DNA of 48,195 bases from Bacteroidaceae bacterium. GTDB lineage: Bacteria; Bacteroidota; Bacteroidia; Bacteroidales; Bacteroidaceae. This document shows positions 29,904-39,337 of this stretch, in pieces. The stretch covers positions 1-48,195 of the forward strand of contig JAFYQH010000002.1 in the NCBI GenBank assembly GCA_017547205.1, in the 5' to 3' direction. Both the position numbers and the translations under genes were made by a program. Below the pieces are notes generated by a model. The model worked only from the letters and a program-made list of their open reading frames with translations. It was not told the DNA's origin and made no database searches. Position 1 is the stretch's first letter, and each line of letters opens with the position of its first letter.

Positions 29904-31196
29904 ATGTTAAAGAAACTATTCGGTCTCAACCCCAATGAGACAAACCTGCGCACAGAGATTATTGCAGGTATCACTACATTCCTCACGATGTCATACATCC
30001 TGGCAGTGAACCCAAGCCTTTTCAGCACGCTCGACGGCATGCCTGTCGGCGCAGTATTCACCGCCACAGCCCTTGCTGCGATAATAGGTTGCGTTGTAAT
30101 GGCTTTATGGGCCAAGTTGCCATACGGCCTTGCACCGGGCATGGGACTGAACGCATTCTTTGTATTCACCATTTGTGGAGTAATGGGCTACTCATGGCAG
30201 TTCGCCCTTACAGCAGTGCTCATTGAGGGACTTATCTTTATCCTGCTCACACTCACCAACGTGCGCGAGGCCATCGTGAACGCTATTCCTCTTAACCTGA
30301 GATATGCCATCGGTGGCGGTATCGGCCTCTTCATCGCCTTCATCGGACTGCAGAGCTCAGGCCTTGTAGTAAACAGCGACGCGACACTTGTAAACATGGG
30401 CGACATCACATCGGGAATAGCCCTCCTGGCTATCATCGGCCTTGTAATCACAAGCGTACTCTACATAATGAATGTACGCGGTGCCATGCTCATCGGTATC
30501 CTTGCAACAACCGTCATAGGTATTCCTATGGGCATAACCGACTTCAAGGGAATCGTTTCAATGCCCGAATCCATAGCACCTATATTCTGCAAGTTCGAGT
30601 GGGAGAACGTATTGTCACTCGACATGCTTGTAGTAGTGTTCACACTGCTTTTCATTGACATGTTCGACACCATCGGCACCCTCGTTGGAGTGAGCACCAA
30701 GGCCAACATGATCGACGAGCAGGGCCGCATCAAGAACATCAGGGAAGCTTTCATGGCCGATGCCATTGCCACAGCGGCAGGTGCTTGCCTTGGAACATCT
30801 ACAACCACCACATACGTGGAGAGCGCATCGGGCGTCGCCGCCGGAGGACGTTCGGGATTTACCGCATTCACCATAGCGATATGCTTCGGTATTGCAATCC
30901 TGTTCTCGCCATTGTTCCTCTCAATTCCAGCGGCAGCTACAGCACCGGTGCTCATCATCGTGGGCTTGCTCATGCTTGAGCCAATCACAAAGATAAACTT
31001 CACCGACTTCAGCGAGGCGATCCCTTCATTTGTATGCCTCATAATGATGCCTATGACCTACTCGATTTCAAACGGTATATTGTTGGGTATCATTTCGTAC
31101 GTTGTATTGAACGCATTGTGTGGCAAATTCAAGAAGCTCACACCTACAATATGCATTCTTGCAGTACTGTTTGTCCTGAAGTATATATTCATCTGA
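29904..31196 (+). CDS. AzgA-type purine (hypoxanthine/guanine/adenine) permease
   Basis: The 430-residue inner-membrane protein belongs to the NCS2 AzgA-like family, which imports purine bases with protons. Marks are the N-terminal TEIIAGITTFLTMSYIL, LPYGLAPGMGLNAFF, IGLFIAFIGLQ, FIDMFDTIGTLVGV and the glycine/threonine-rich CLGTSTTTTYVESASGVAAG. Length and about twelve helices are as expected. Which purine it prefers is not evident. The next gene, a secreted protease, starts only 30 bases later with no promoter of its own visible, so read-through may supply part of its transcript. Confidence 0.93.
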   Translation: MLKKLFGLNPNETNLRTEIIAGITTFLTMSYILAVNPSLFSTLDGMPVGAVFTATALAAIIGCVVMALWAKLPYGLAPGMGLNAFFVFTICGVMGYSWQFALTAVLIEGLIFILLTLTNVREAIVNAIPLNLRYAIGGGIGLFIAFIGLQSSGLVVNSDATLVNMGDITSGIALLAIIGLVITSVLYIMNVRGAMLIGILATTVIGIPMGITDFKGIVSMPESIAPIFCKFEWENVLSLDMLVVVFTLLFIDMFDTIGTLVGVSTKANMIDEQGRIKNIREAFMADAIATAAGACLGTSTTTTYVESASGVAAGGRSGFTAFTIAICFGIAILFSPLFLSIPAAATAPVLIIVGLLMLEPITKINFTDFSEAIPSFVCLIMMPMTYSISNGILLGIISYVVLNALCGKFKKLTPTICILAVLFVLKYIFI

Positions 31197-31226
31197 TGTT
31201 CCCCGACATCGCAGAAGAACAGTAAT

Positions 31227-32969
31227 ATGAAAAGAAAGAACCTTTTACAGGCACTGTTTGCAGCCACGCTACTCGTTTGTTCTACAGCCACAGCGCAGGA
31301 GAGCAAGGCTGGTGCCGACGAGAATACATACGGTAACATTGTAGTATATCTTGAGACCGCCGAATGGGGACAGGGGTACCCCTATAACCAGTTGTGCTTC
31401 ACCACAAAAGGAGCTCAGGCAAAGACAGGATGCGTACCGACAGCCTACGCAATTCTCATGAACTATCACAAATGGCCACAAAGTGCAAACGAAAAGAAGG
31501 TCTATCATTCCGGTACAGGGGAAAGCATCACGCTCGGTCACGAATACGACTGGGAGAACATGCTCCATAACTACAGTGCAAGCTACAACGAAACAGAAGC
31601 TACAGCTGTTGCAACACTCATGCGTGACCTCGGATACGCCTACCAGGTTGAGTACGGCACCGGAAGTACCGTTTCGGGCGGCGGTGGAGAAGGTGCAGCA
31701 AAGCTCATAGAAATATTCAAGTACAAGAGTGAGTCCCCCAACATACAATCGGCTACAATGGCAACAGGCCGAGATATCCTTGGCAACGACGAACTTTGGG
31801 TACAATACATCAAAGAGAGCCTCGATGCAGGCTGTCCCATCCCCTATTCATCCACAACAACAGGTGGAGGACGCCACATTTTCATCCTTGACGGCTACAC
31901 CGACAATGGCTATTTCCATTTCAACTGGGGCTGGGGTGGACAGGGCAACGGTTGGTTCAAGCTCGACGAGATGAAGCCCGACGCATATAGTGACTACTCA
32001 AAATCGCACAAAGCATACTTCATGCTAAAACCAGACAAGCCAGAGGATATTGAAGATGATAACAACAGCGGTGATAGCGAAGACAATACAGAAACAGAAA
32101 GTGTCCCTGCTGAAGTTACAATAAAGACAGAAGCAACCATAGGTGGCACAGCCACTGTAAACAGCGACAAAGAGACAACTGCACCTGTAGGCAAGATACT
32201 TTCACTACTTGCCACCCCCGATGCAGGATACACCTTTGTTGAATGGAGAGTGGGCACTGAAGTTATAAGCACTGATGCGTTTTTCTCCACCACAGCACAT
32301 AACGACAGGCTATACACCGCAATATTCGTTGAAAACGGCGAAACAACGACTGTAGAGGTCAAAGGTAGCGGCGGCTACATGTATGTCGGCAGTGGGAGCA
32401 ATAGGAAGCTCGAAGTCCCAATAGGCGACACAACCTTCATACGCGCCGAGGCTCTTGAAGGTAGCGGCAAGAAGTTTGCATATTGGTCAATCGGCAACAC
32501 CATAGCCAGTGGCAGAGGAACAATATTCACAAACGAGAACCCCTACTCGTTCACTGTAACGGGAAAAACCGTTTTCTATGCAAATTTTGTAGCAGAAGAC
32601 GTTGACCTCGATGTAACCGTCAAGGCAACAGCAACAGCAGGTGGCAAGGCCACCATCTATGGTGTACAGGAGCAGACTATCGCATTGGGCAGCAAGCTTA
32701 TACTGGAAGCAAAGGCCGACAGCGGATACCATTTTGTCAACTGGACATGCGGTACCGAAGTCGTGAGCACAGAGCCTGTCTATAACACCGTTGCAAGGGA
32801 AGCATGTACCGTCACGGCCAATTTTGCAAAGATTCAGAGCACCGGCATCGAGAACGTTGCAGAGACAGCCAAAGAGGGCGATATCTACGACCTCCAAGGC
32901 CGCAAGACCGGAAAAATCACCAAACCGGGCATATACATCATCAACGGCAGAAGTGTCATGGCAAAATAA
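31227..32969 (+). CDS. Secreted C10 (streptopain-type) cysteine protease with three InlB-like repeats
   Basis: The 580-residue protein begins with a signal peptide (LLVCSTATAQ, residues 1-24). The C10 domain follows at once (about 30-270): Cys69 in AKTGCVPTAYAILMNYHKWP is the nucleophile and His217 in GGRHIFILDGY the base, with YFHFNWGWGGQGNGWF completing the site. A streptopain-type pro-domain is missing. Three glycine-rich beta repeats of the divergent InlB B type lie at about 296-370, 372-457 and 460-537 (TPDAGYTFVEWRVGTEV, GKKFAYWSIGNTI, KADSGYHFVNWTCGTEV). The end (YDLQGRKTGKITKPGIYII) is shared with the next gene. Likely role: cleavage of host or dietary protein outside the cell. Confidence 0.92.
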   Translation: MKRKNLLQALFAATLLVCSTATAQESKAGADENTYGNIVVYLETAEWGQGYPYNQLCFTTKGAQAKTGCVPTAYAILMNYHKWPQSANEKKVYHSGTGESITLGHEYDWENMLHNYSASYNETEATAVATLMRDLGYAYQVEYGTGSTVSGGGGEGAAKLIEIFKYKSESPNIQSATMATGRDILGNDELWVQYIKESLDAGCPIPYSSTTTGGGRHIFILDGYTDNGYFHFNWGWGGQGNGWFKLDEMKPDAYSDYSKSHKAYFMLKPDKPEDIEDDNNSGDSEDNTETESVPAEVTIKTEATIGGTATVNSDKETTAPVGKILSLLATPDAGYTFVEWRVGTEVISTDAFFSTTAHNDRLYTAIFVENGETTTVEVKGSGGYMYVGSGSNRKLEVPIGDTTFIRAEALEGSGKKFAYWSIGNTIASGRGTIFTNENPYSFTVTGKTVFYANFVAEDVDLDVTVKATATAGGKATIYGVQEQTIALGSKLILEAKADSGYHFVNWTCGTEVVSTEPVYNTVAREACTVTANFAKIQSTGIENVAETAKEGDIYDLQGRKTGKITKPGIYIINGRSVMAK

Positions 32970-32988
32970 CTGCAACCGCAGTTTCAGC

Positions 32989-33025
32989 AGAGTGTGGAAT
33001 CCCATGGGTTCCACACTCTTTTTTT
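32989..33025 (+). terminator. Terminator of the first C10 gene
   Basis: A GC-rich stem of up to 14 pairs with one bulged T (32989-33003 with 33006-33019; the innermost pairs around the ATG of CCCATGGG may be open) leads into a run of seven Ts or more. Confidence 0.8.
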
Positions 33026-33029
33026 AGCA

Positions 33030-33173
33030 ACAATACAGCAGTTGCCCCAAGCGTAGATTACTCTGTATTGTGTCATATCGAACAAAAGTGAGATATCTCT
33101 AAAACTGCAATAATGAGATCTCCCACACAAGGTTCGAGAATGACAGACCACATTGGGTCAACTGCCATATTAT
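33030..33173. repeat. Family A inverted-repeat element, copy 2 (MITE-like)
   Basis: The outer arms 33030-33049 and 33154-33173 are inverted with 16 of 20 matches, and the right arm shares TGGGTCAACTG and ATATTAT with copy 1. Inner arms beginning TGTCAT are again present (33071-33099, and inverted ending near 33146). Size, 144 bp, is nearly that of copy 1. It lies just behind a terminator and ahead of the protease-sialidase promoter. Confidence 0.72.
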
Positions 33174-33274
33174 CCCCAAAGTGTTTTTGGATTGAAAATA
33201 TCGCCACTGAGACAAAAATCGCCACTATAAGAGTTAAAACTCTTATTATTACAACAACGAATCATTTTTTTAAC

Positions 33275-33282
33275 TATTTTTG
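33275..33282 (+). promoter_or_regulatory. Probable -7 element of the protease-sialidase gene
   Basis: TATTTTTG matches TAnnTTTG and lies 57 bases before the start codon. It gives this gene transcription independent of the first C10 gene. Confidence 0.5.
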
Positions 33283-33339
33283 CAAAATATTGGATATATT
33301 ATACATACCCGACAAAAATATTAAAACAATACAATAACC

Positions 33340-36300
33340 ATGAAAAACTTTTTACGTGTAGCAGCACTCGCCATTTGCGCCATTCTGATGACCGCAAATG
33401 CCAGCGCGCAAGGCACTTACGACCAAGCGACAATGGGAGCCAAAGTCGTAGAGATGGAAACAGCCAGTTGGGGACAGAACTCCCCATTCAACAATTACTG
33501 CTGGAGTGAATACGGCGGTAGTACACACGCAAAGGCAGGTTGCGTACCTGTAGCCTTTGCAATTGTAATGCGTTACCACGGATTCCCTGCAGAAGGAACT
33601 TCAAGCACATTGTACAACTGCCAGGCATCCACTTATGTGGAAGTCACTGACAGGACATACGATTGGGAGAAGATGCCTCTTACCAATGGCTCCGGCTGGA
33701 CAACAGAGCAGCAGAACGAGGTTGCAAAACTCATCTCGCATCTTGGACACGCTTTTGGAGTAAGCTACGGTGTAAGCCAGACATCTGTCTCAATTGGAGA
33801 TTCACAGACTGAAAGACTTACAAAATATTTCAATTACAAAGCCGCATCAGCAACATCCCAATATCCAAGCAACAACAATTTGGAGAATTGGAAGCAGAAA
33901 ATCAAGGAGAGCCTTAACAATGGCTGTCCTGTACCTTATGCTGCAAACAACACTGGAACAGGAGACTCACGTCATATGTTCGTGATTGACGGATATACAA
34001 GCAACGACTATTTCCACTTCAACTTCGGTTGGAACGGCAGTGGCAACGGCTGGTTCAAGCTCGACAACATCACACCGGCGCAGGGCGATAATTATTCTTG
34101 GTCGGATGACGGCGATGGATATACCTCAAAGCACCAGGCATTCTTCAACTTGATGCCAAACAAGACACCACGCACCGTTACAGCAACTACAAACTCATCA
34201 AGTATGGGTACTGTGTCTATCAACGGCGGCACTGCCGGCAACAGTGTAAGCGCAGAGGTGACAGAAGGTACAAAGGCTACCCTCACAGCGCACCCTGCCG
34301 ATGGTTATGCCCTTGCAAGCTGGACAAAGAACGGCGTTATTGTAGGCACAAAGAGCCCCATTCAGGTAACTGTGGGCGAAAGCGGCAACGACTATGTTGC
34401 AAACTTTGACGATGCTGCAAATGTGCAGATTGAGAAAACTTGCACATTCAATATTTCGAATGTAACCACAAGCGGAGTCAATGAAAAATATTGCAGCACC
34501 TGGACAACAAGCGACGGTATAGTATTGAGTTGTTCAAAAGGTTCAGAACCGGCATACGCCCTTTCTACAACCGTCAATACATTCTTCGCAAAAGCAGGCC
34601 TAGCCAGTACCCCCGAAACTTTGGTATCAGACATCACCTATACATTGACCGCACCCGAAGGTTTTGTGATAAAAAGCTATAGCTTCAAAGGCAAAAGCCC
34701 CAGCAGCTCTTATACCATAGATGTTACAGTTGGAGGAAATACAACAAACGTAACCAATGCCAGTGCGGGTGTTGTAATTTCAACATCAGACATCAATTCA
34801 AAAAGCACTTCATTTGTATTGGGTTCAACCTATACTGGACGTGCCGGCTTGTCCATTATGGAAGACGGTGTCACTGTAACCATCGTATCAGAAGGCGGTG
34901 CCTCTACCCCAACTCCCGACCCAGAGCCGGAGCCGGAGCCAACCCCAACAACCTACAACATCACAGCCGAGGCTTCGCCACAAAACGCCGGCAAGGTTGC
35001 CATCAACGGTGGTGCACAATCTACCATTGCCAACATTGATGTCACAAGCGGTTCAACAGTTTCTTTGCAAGCATACCCCAACAGTGGTTATGAATTTGCA
35101 GGATGGTACAATGGAACAACAAAGGTTAGCAACAACAACCCTTATTCTATTACTGCAACAGCGGATGTCAGCTACATTGCAAGTTTCCAAGAGGTTCAGC
35201 AGGGCGGTAGCTCAAGCAACGACCTCGCCGGCCGCTATTTCCGTTTGAAAACAACCGTTAATAGTGCAGCGAAGTATTTGAATGTTGCAGACAACAACAC
35301 ACACACAGCAGGAGCTTATGGTGGTGTAAATGTTGCAACCTTGGACGAAAGTAGCAATGCGCAAATCTTCTACTTTGAGGCAAGCGGCGATGGATATAAG
35401 CTAAAGGACAAAAACGGTTATTATATCAAGGGGCAAGAATGGAATGTTGATGCCAATTCAACAGTTGCCGCAAACGGTTCAGTTCTTCTGTTCGAGGAGA
35501 CTGATAATATCAATGAATACTACATTAAATGGAACAACACGACCAAAGGTGGTATAAGATATTTCAAGGTAGGTCTTGGCCAGAATACCAGCAACTATTA
35601 CCCATATGGAGACGAGGCAAATAAAGCAAGCGCTGCCGTTTGGGTTCTCGAAGAGGTTATCCCTTCTAACGAGAAGACTTTGAATGTGACATACTCAGGT
35701 GCTACTTGGAACAATGAAGCAAGTGGATGGTGGGTTTCTGTTGTAACAAATACCACTCCGGCCATTACAGTAAAGACCACAGATGGCACAGCGAAGATTG
35801 GTTACAGCACCTTTAATGGAATAAGACACCCATACCTGCTCGACGGTAACAGCTTCACAATCTCAGTTCCTGCAAATTGTAAGATTAAAGGTTATAGACT
35901 GGGTTATAAGGCTCACAACTTGGTTTCAAAGACAGTCACATATACCAATGGCAAACAGAGCACAGGTACATTAACCATAGCCCAGAGTGATGAAGAAAAC
36001 ACCCTTACAGTTACAGAACTTGACAATAGTGAAATAGCCATTAGCGTAGCTGACCAATCATCACAGGCCGGTTTTATTATTAAATCACTTGAAATCACAT
36101 ACGTTGAGAATGAATTCACTCCACTGCCATTCAAGGCCGAGATTGAGGGTTGGAGAAATGATAACCCCAACACTCATTTGGGTACAATAACCATTGGCGG
36201 AACAGCAATGAAGCTCACTCCTGCTCACCAAACAGCAAGCGAGCTTACAATGCCGCTTGCAGAGGGTACAGCACTTGCATTCACACGCAAGTACCGTGGC

Positions 36301-39093
36301 TTCGAGTTCAACGGTTTCTACATTGGTTCAACTTCACTTGGCGAGAACCCGACACTCACCGCAGAGCACGTTGCTGCTATCAACGAAACAACACCGCTCG
36401 TTGCAAAGTTCAAAGCAACCGACGATGTGACTCTGTTCTACGATGATGACCAGTACTCTTACCGCATCCCTGCTATTGCAAAGACCGGTAACGGTATGCT
36501 TGTTGCAGTAAGTGACTACCGTCATAACCTTGATGATATTGGCCGTGACAATCACGGAACAGGTACAAAGCGTATTGACCTTGTAATGCGTACAAGTACC
36601 GACAACGGCGCTACTTGGAGCGAAACAAAGACCATTGCAGCCGGTGACAACAGCAAAGCAGGCAGTTACTTGCGTGCATTCGGCGATGCAGCCATTGCAG
36701 CAGTTGGACAGAACATCGTTGTTATGGCGGCAGCCGGTGATGTGGTTTACACTGCTGGAACAACAAGCAGTCCCAACAAGATGGCACGTATATACAGTAC
36801 CGACAACGGTGCTACCTGGACCATTGAGGAGATGACAACAAAGATGTACTCACAGAGCACCAGTCTCATCCCAAGCGGTGGTTCGGCATTCTTCGGTAGC
36901 GGTAAATTGGCTGTTGACCCCAATTTCAACGGCACAGGCAATGCGCGCATATATGGTGCTTTGCTTGTGAGAATTGGTACAGATGGCTACAATAACTTTG
37001 GTGTATTCAGCGATGATCTTGGTGCTACCTGGAAAATTCTTGGTGGTGACAACACAAACCCGGTAGCAAAAGGCGACGAGCCAAAGGTTGAGATTTTGCC
37101 TAACGGACAGATTCTCCTGAGTGCACGCCGTGGTGGTGGCCGTGTGTTCCGCATATTCACATACGGCGACGACAAAGCCAATGGCGCAGGCTCTTGGGGC
37201 GATGCAGCTGTCAACGGTTGCGACAACGGCGGCAGCAACGCCACAAACGGCGAAATCATCTGCCTCGATGCAAAGAAACCCAACGGCAAGCCTACAAAGA
37301 TTCTGTTGCAGTCACAGCCAAAGGGCGGTAGCGGACAGTATGACCGTTACAATGTAACTATCTGGTACAAGGAGGTAAGCGCGAATGAGACATATACAGC
37401 TGCTGAAATTGCAAGCGGTTGGACACAAGGCCTTGAGGTAAGCCCAGCAGATGTGAAGAGTGCATACAGTGCAATGTGCTTGCAGGAGAATGGCAAGATT
37501 GCTTTCTTCTTTGAGGAGGCTCCTTGCTACGGCGATGACCACACAAAGGGTTACTCAATGGTATATGTTCCATTGACAATTGAGGAGATTACAGAGAACA
37601 ATTTCCTCAACCCCAATGCCGATGTTGAATATGTACCAACTGAATTCAGCATTGTGTTGACTGATACACTGGGTAATGAATACCGCGAGACACTCGACTA
37701 CATCCCGAACAATGTAGCTGCAGTAGAAAGCTACCTGACAACAACATACCCATTCATCACACTGGGTAACGTTGGAGCTATAGCCGACAACAAATACGCC
37801 AACACCGTTACATTGCCATTCAAGGTAAGTAACGCAGAGAACGCTTACTGGCACAATATCTACTGGCCGGCAAACGGTACATCTGCAGGAGAGTTCTACC
37901 CCATTTATATGATGGCAAATACAGACAATGCAACAAATGTTGCCAAAATTACCGAGAAGGTTCATTACGGTAACAGCCAGTACAACACTCTTGCTTACGC
38001 CGACAAACTTAGCTGGGCTGTATATAGCGTAAACAACACACTAACATTCAAGTTCAAGAACAAGTTGACAGGCAACTTTATGGCAGTCAATGGCGTTGTA
38101 AGTAGTGGCAATGAAAACAATGTTATATACACCGATGAAGCAAATGCAACCGCGTTTACTCTTACAAAGAACCCCGGCACAAATAACAACTGGAAAGGCG
38201 ACTATGCAATAACGTCAGTATATAATAGTACAACCGGTTATGTATGCAACACATCTGCCAATTATGCAAATGCCACCAACTACGCAAGCTACACTCACCC
38301 TGGTGCTTGGGCTAAATTCGTTGAAGCCCCCGACTATGCGGCATTGATTGAGGAAGTGAAAGCGGCTCTTGCAAAGTTCGGCGATGCTGCAGGGCAATAT
38401 ACACCAAACTCTGAGGATAAAAATGATATTGATGCTGCCAGAACAGCAATGGACAACAGCGGTAGTTTAGTTCTTAACGAACTGAATGGGTACAAGGCTT
38501 TGGCGACTGAGGCTTTGGCGCGTGCTACAGAAAATTACACCCTTTATGTAACCAGTGCCGGTTATGCGACCATGTATCTTGGCTATCCCGCTGCTATCCC
38601 CGCAGGTGTCGAGGCCTATACAGTAACATCTGTCAGTGAAAGCCATGCTGCTTTGACACCGGTTACAGGTGTTCTGCCTGCAAACACAGGTATCATTGTA
38701 AAGGCTGCTGAGGGCAACTACACATTTGCTTATTCAAAAGAAACTCCAGCCACTGTTGCGGGCAACCTCTTGGAGGGTACTGTTGATGCAACAGAAATTA
38801 ATGTAGAAGCTTACGTTCTTGGTATTGTTGACGGTGAGGTAGGTCTTTACAAGGCAAAGATGACTGATGGCAAGTGGTTGAACAACGCCAACAAGGCATA
38901 CTTGCCTGCAAGCGCAGTACCTAACAAGACTGTTGCATTCTACGGCTTTGATTGGGATGGCACAACAGGCGTTGAGAAAGTAGAAATCAGAAATGAGAAA
39001 GAAGAAATCTACGACCTCTGCGGACGCCGCATTGAATCAATAACCTCACCGGGCATTTATATTGTGAACGGCAGAAAGGTTCTGGTAAAATAA
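33340..39093 (+). CDS. Exported fusion of a C10 cysteine protease and a GH33 sialidase
   Basis: This 1917-residue protein has a signal peptide (1-23) and a C10 domain (about 28-278) with Cys68 in AKAGCVPVAFAIVMRYHGFP and His212 in SRHMFVIDGY. Then come an InlB-like repeat (279-357), a beta domain (360-520), a Pro/Glu linker (521-537), a second repeat (538-617), a trefoil-like domain (625-773), a second beta domain (777-926) and a third repeat-like segment (927-1027). A GH33 sialidase spans about 1030-1415: Arg1042 in YRIPAI, Arg1061 and Asp1065/1066, Asp boxes at 1086, 1153 and 1224, Glu1251, Arg1263/1264, Arg1336 and Tyr1376. After it lie a second trefoil-like region (about 1495-1660), helices (1665-1730), a beta domain and a tail shared with the preceding gene. 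All catalytic residues appear intact. It should cut protein and release sialic acid from glycoproteins. Confidence 0.93.
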   Translation: MKNFLRVAALAICAILMTANASAQGTYDQATMGAKVVEMETASWGQNSPFNNYCWSEYGGSTHAKAGCVPVAFAIVMRYHGFPAEGTSSTLYNCQASTYVEVTDRTYDWEKMPLTNGSGWTTEQQNEVAKLISHLGHAFGVSYGVSQTSVSIGDSQTERLTKYFNYKAASATSQYPSNNNLENWKQKIKESLNNGCPVPYAANNTGTGDSRHMFVIDGYTSNDYFHFNFGWNGSGNGWFKLDNITPAQGDNYSWSDDGDGYTSKHQAFFNLMPNKTPRTVTATTNSSSMGTVSINGGTAGNSVSAEVTEGTKATLTAHPADGYALASWTKNGVIVGTKSPIQVTVGESGNDYVANFDDAANVQIEKTCTFNISNVTTSGVNEKYCSTWTTSDGIVLSCSKGSEPAYALSTTVNTFFAKAGLASTPETLVSDITYTLTAPEGFVIKSYSFKGKSPSSSYTIDVTVGGNTTNVTNASAGVVISTSDINSKSTSFVLGSTYTGRAGLSIMEDGVTVTIVSEGGASTPTPDPEPEPEPTPTTYNITAEASPQNAGKVAINGGAQSTIANIDVTSGSTVSLQAYPNSGYEFAGWYNGTTKVSNNNPYSITATADVSYIASFQEVQQGGSSSNDLAGRYFRLKTTVNSAAKYLNVADNNTHTAGAYGGVNVATLDESSNAQIFYFEASGDGYKLKDKNGYYIKGQEWNVDANSTVAANGSVLLFEETDNINEYYIKWNNTTKGGIRYFKVGLGQNTSNYYPYGDEANKASAAVWVLEEVIPSNEKTLNVTYSGATWNNEASGWWVSVVTNTTPAITVKTTDGTAKIGYSTFNGIRHPYLLDGNSFTISVPANCKIKGYRLGYKAHNLVSKTVTYTNGKQSTGTLTIAQSDEENTLTVTELDNSEIAISVADQSSQAGFIIKSLEITYVENEFTPLPFKAEIEGWRNDNPNTHLGTITIGGTAMKLTPAHQTASELTMPLAEGTALAFTRKYRGFEFNGFYIGSTSLGENPTLTAEHVAAINETTPLVAKFKATDDVTLFYDDDQYSYRIPAIAKTGNGMLVAVSDYRHNLDDIGRDNHGTGTKRIDLVMRTSTDNGATWSETKTIAAGDNSKAGSYLRAFGDAAIAAVGQNIVVMAAAGDVVYTAGTTSSPNKMARIYSTDNGATWTIEEMTTKMYSQSTSLIPSGGSAFFGSGKLAVDPNFNGTGNARIYGALLVRIGTDGYNNFGVFSDDLGATWKILGGDNTNPVAKGDEPKVEILPNGQILLSARRGGGRVFRIFTYGDDKANGAGSWGDAAVNGCDNGGSNATNGEIICLDAKKPNGKPTKILLQSQPKGGSGQYDRYNVTIWYKEVSANETYTAAEIASGWTQGLEVSPADVKSAYSAMCLQENGKIAFFFEEAPCYGDDHTKGYSMVYVPLTIEEITENNFLNPNADVEYVPTEFSIVLTDTLGNEYRETLDYIPNNVAAVESYLTTTYPFITLGNVGAIADNKYANTVTLPFKVSNAENAYWHNIYWPANGTSAGEFYPIYMMANTDNATNVAKITEKVHYGNSQYNTLAYADKLSWAVYSVNNTLTFKFKNKLTGNFMAVNGVVSSGNENNVIYTDEANATAFTLTKNPGTNNNWKGDYAITSVYNSTTGYVCNTSANYANATNYASYTHPGAWAKFVEAPDYAALIEEVKAALAKFGDAAGQYTPNSEDKNDIDAARTAMDNSGSLVLNELNGYKALATEALARATENYTLYVTSAGYATMYLGYPAAIPAGVEAYTVTSVSESHAALTPVTGVLPANTGIIVKAAEGNYTFAYSKETPATVAGNLLEGTVDATEINVEAYVLGIVDGEVGLYKAKMTDGKWLNNANKAYLPASAVPNKTVAFYGFDWDGTTGVEKVEIRNEKEEIYDLCGRRIESITSPGIYIVNGRKVLVK

Positions 39094-39105
39094 AGATAAC
39101 TCTTC

Positions 39106-39139
39106 AACGAAAAAAGCTCCTCAGGGAGCTTTTTTCGTT
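39106..39139 (+). terminator. Terminator of the protease-sialidase gene
   Basis: A perfect 15-bp stem (39106-39120 with 39125-39139) with a 4-base TCAG loop carries a T-run in its 3' arm, 12 bases after the stop codon. Confidence 0.85.
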
Positions 39140-39246
39140 ATAACCCAAGTTGCAACAGTAGATACTGTCACAACAAAAATTATCCCCAAAGGAACAACTG
39201 AGCATAAAAAACGACGAAAAGTTTTCACATTTACCGAAAATTCCCC

Positions 39247-39254
39247 TATATTTG
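39247..39254 (+). promoter_or_regulatory. Probable -7 element of the zapA-rny locus
   Basis: TATATTTG matches TAnnTTTG; TTTT at 39222-39225 lies 21 bases upstream as a near -33. The expected leader (about 39261-39333) contains a 7-bp stem (39279-39285 with 39296-39302) and a 10-codon open frame that ends on the next start codon. Confidence 0.55.
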
Positions 39255-39304
39255 CGGTAATTCACGGATTTACCTTACATATGCCGTAGAAGCAAGGCAT
39301 ATCA

Positions 39305-39337
39305 ATGGAGTTCCATGAAAAGCACGTTGTATTATGA
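39305..39337 (+). CDS. Possible 10-codon leader ORF upstream of the coiled-coil gene
   Basis: ATG at 39305 opens MEFHEKHVVL, and its TGA overlaps the next ATG as ATGA. It sits directly behind a small leader hairpin. Coupling by overlap is possible, but an ORF this short could be chance. Confidence 0.25.
   Translation: MEFHEKHVVL

Larger units (their letters stand above)
32970..33339. other. Intergenic region between the two C10 genes
   Basis: This 370-base gap holds a terminator (32989-33025), a family A element (33030-33173) and a -7 element (33275-33282). Nothing else could be supported. Confidence 0.75.

Noticed and set aside
34900-34960. Tandem repeat (CCGGAG units) as a phase-variable tract
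   Set aside because: It encodes a short Pro/Glu linker with few units; they are in triplets or sextets, so slippage would change linker length but not the frame.
33340-39093. Two separate genes fused by a missed frameshift
   Set aside because: The frame is open throughout with consistent protein sequence between the protease and sialidase, no overlap of frames, and no second signal peptide before the sialidase.
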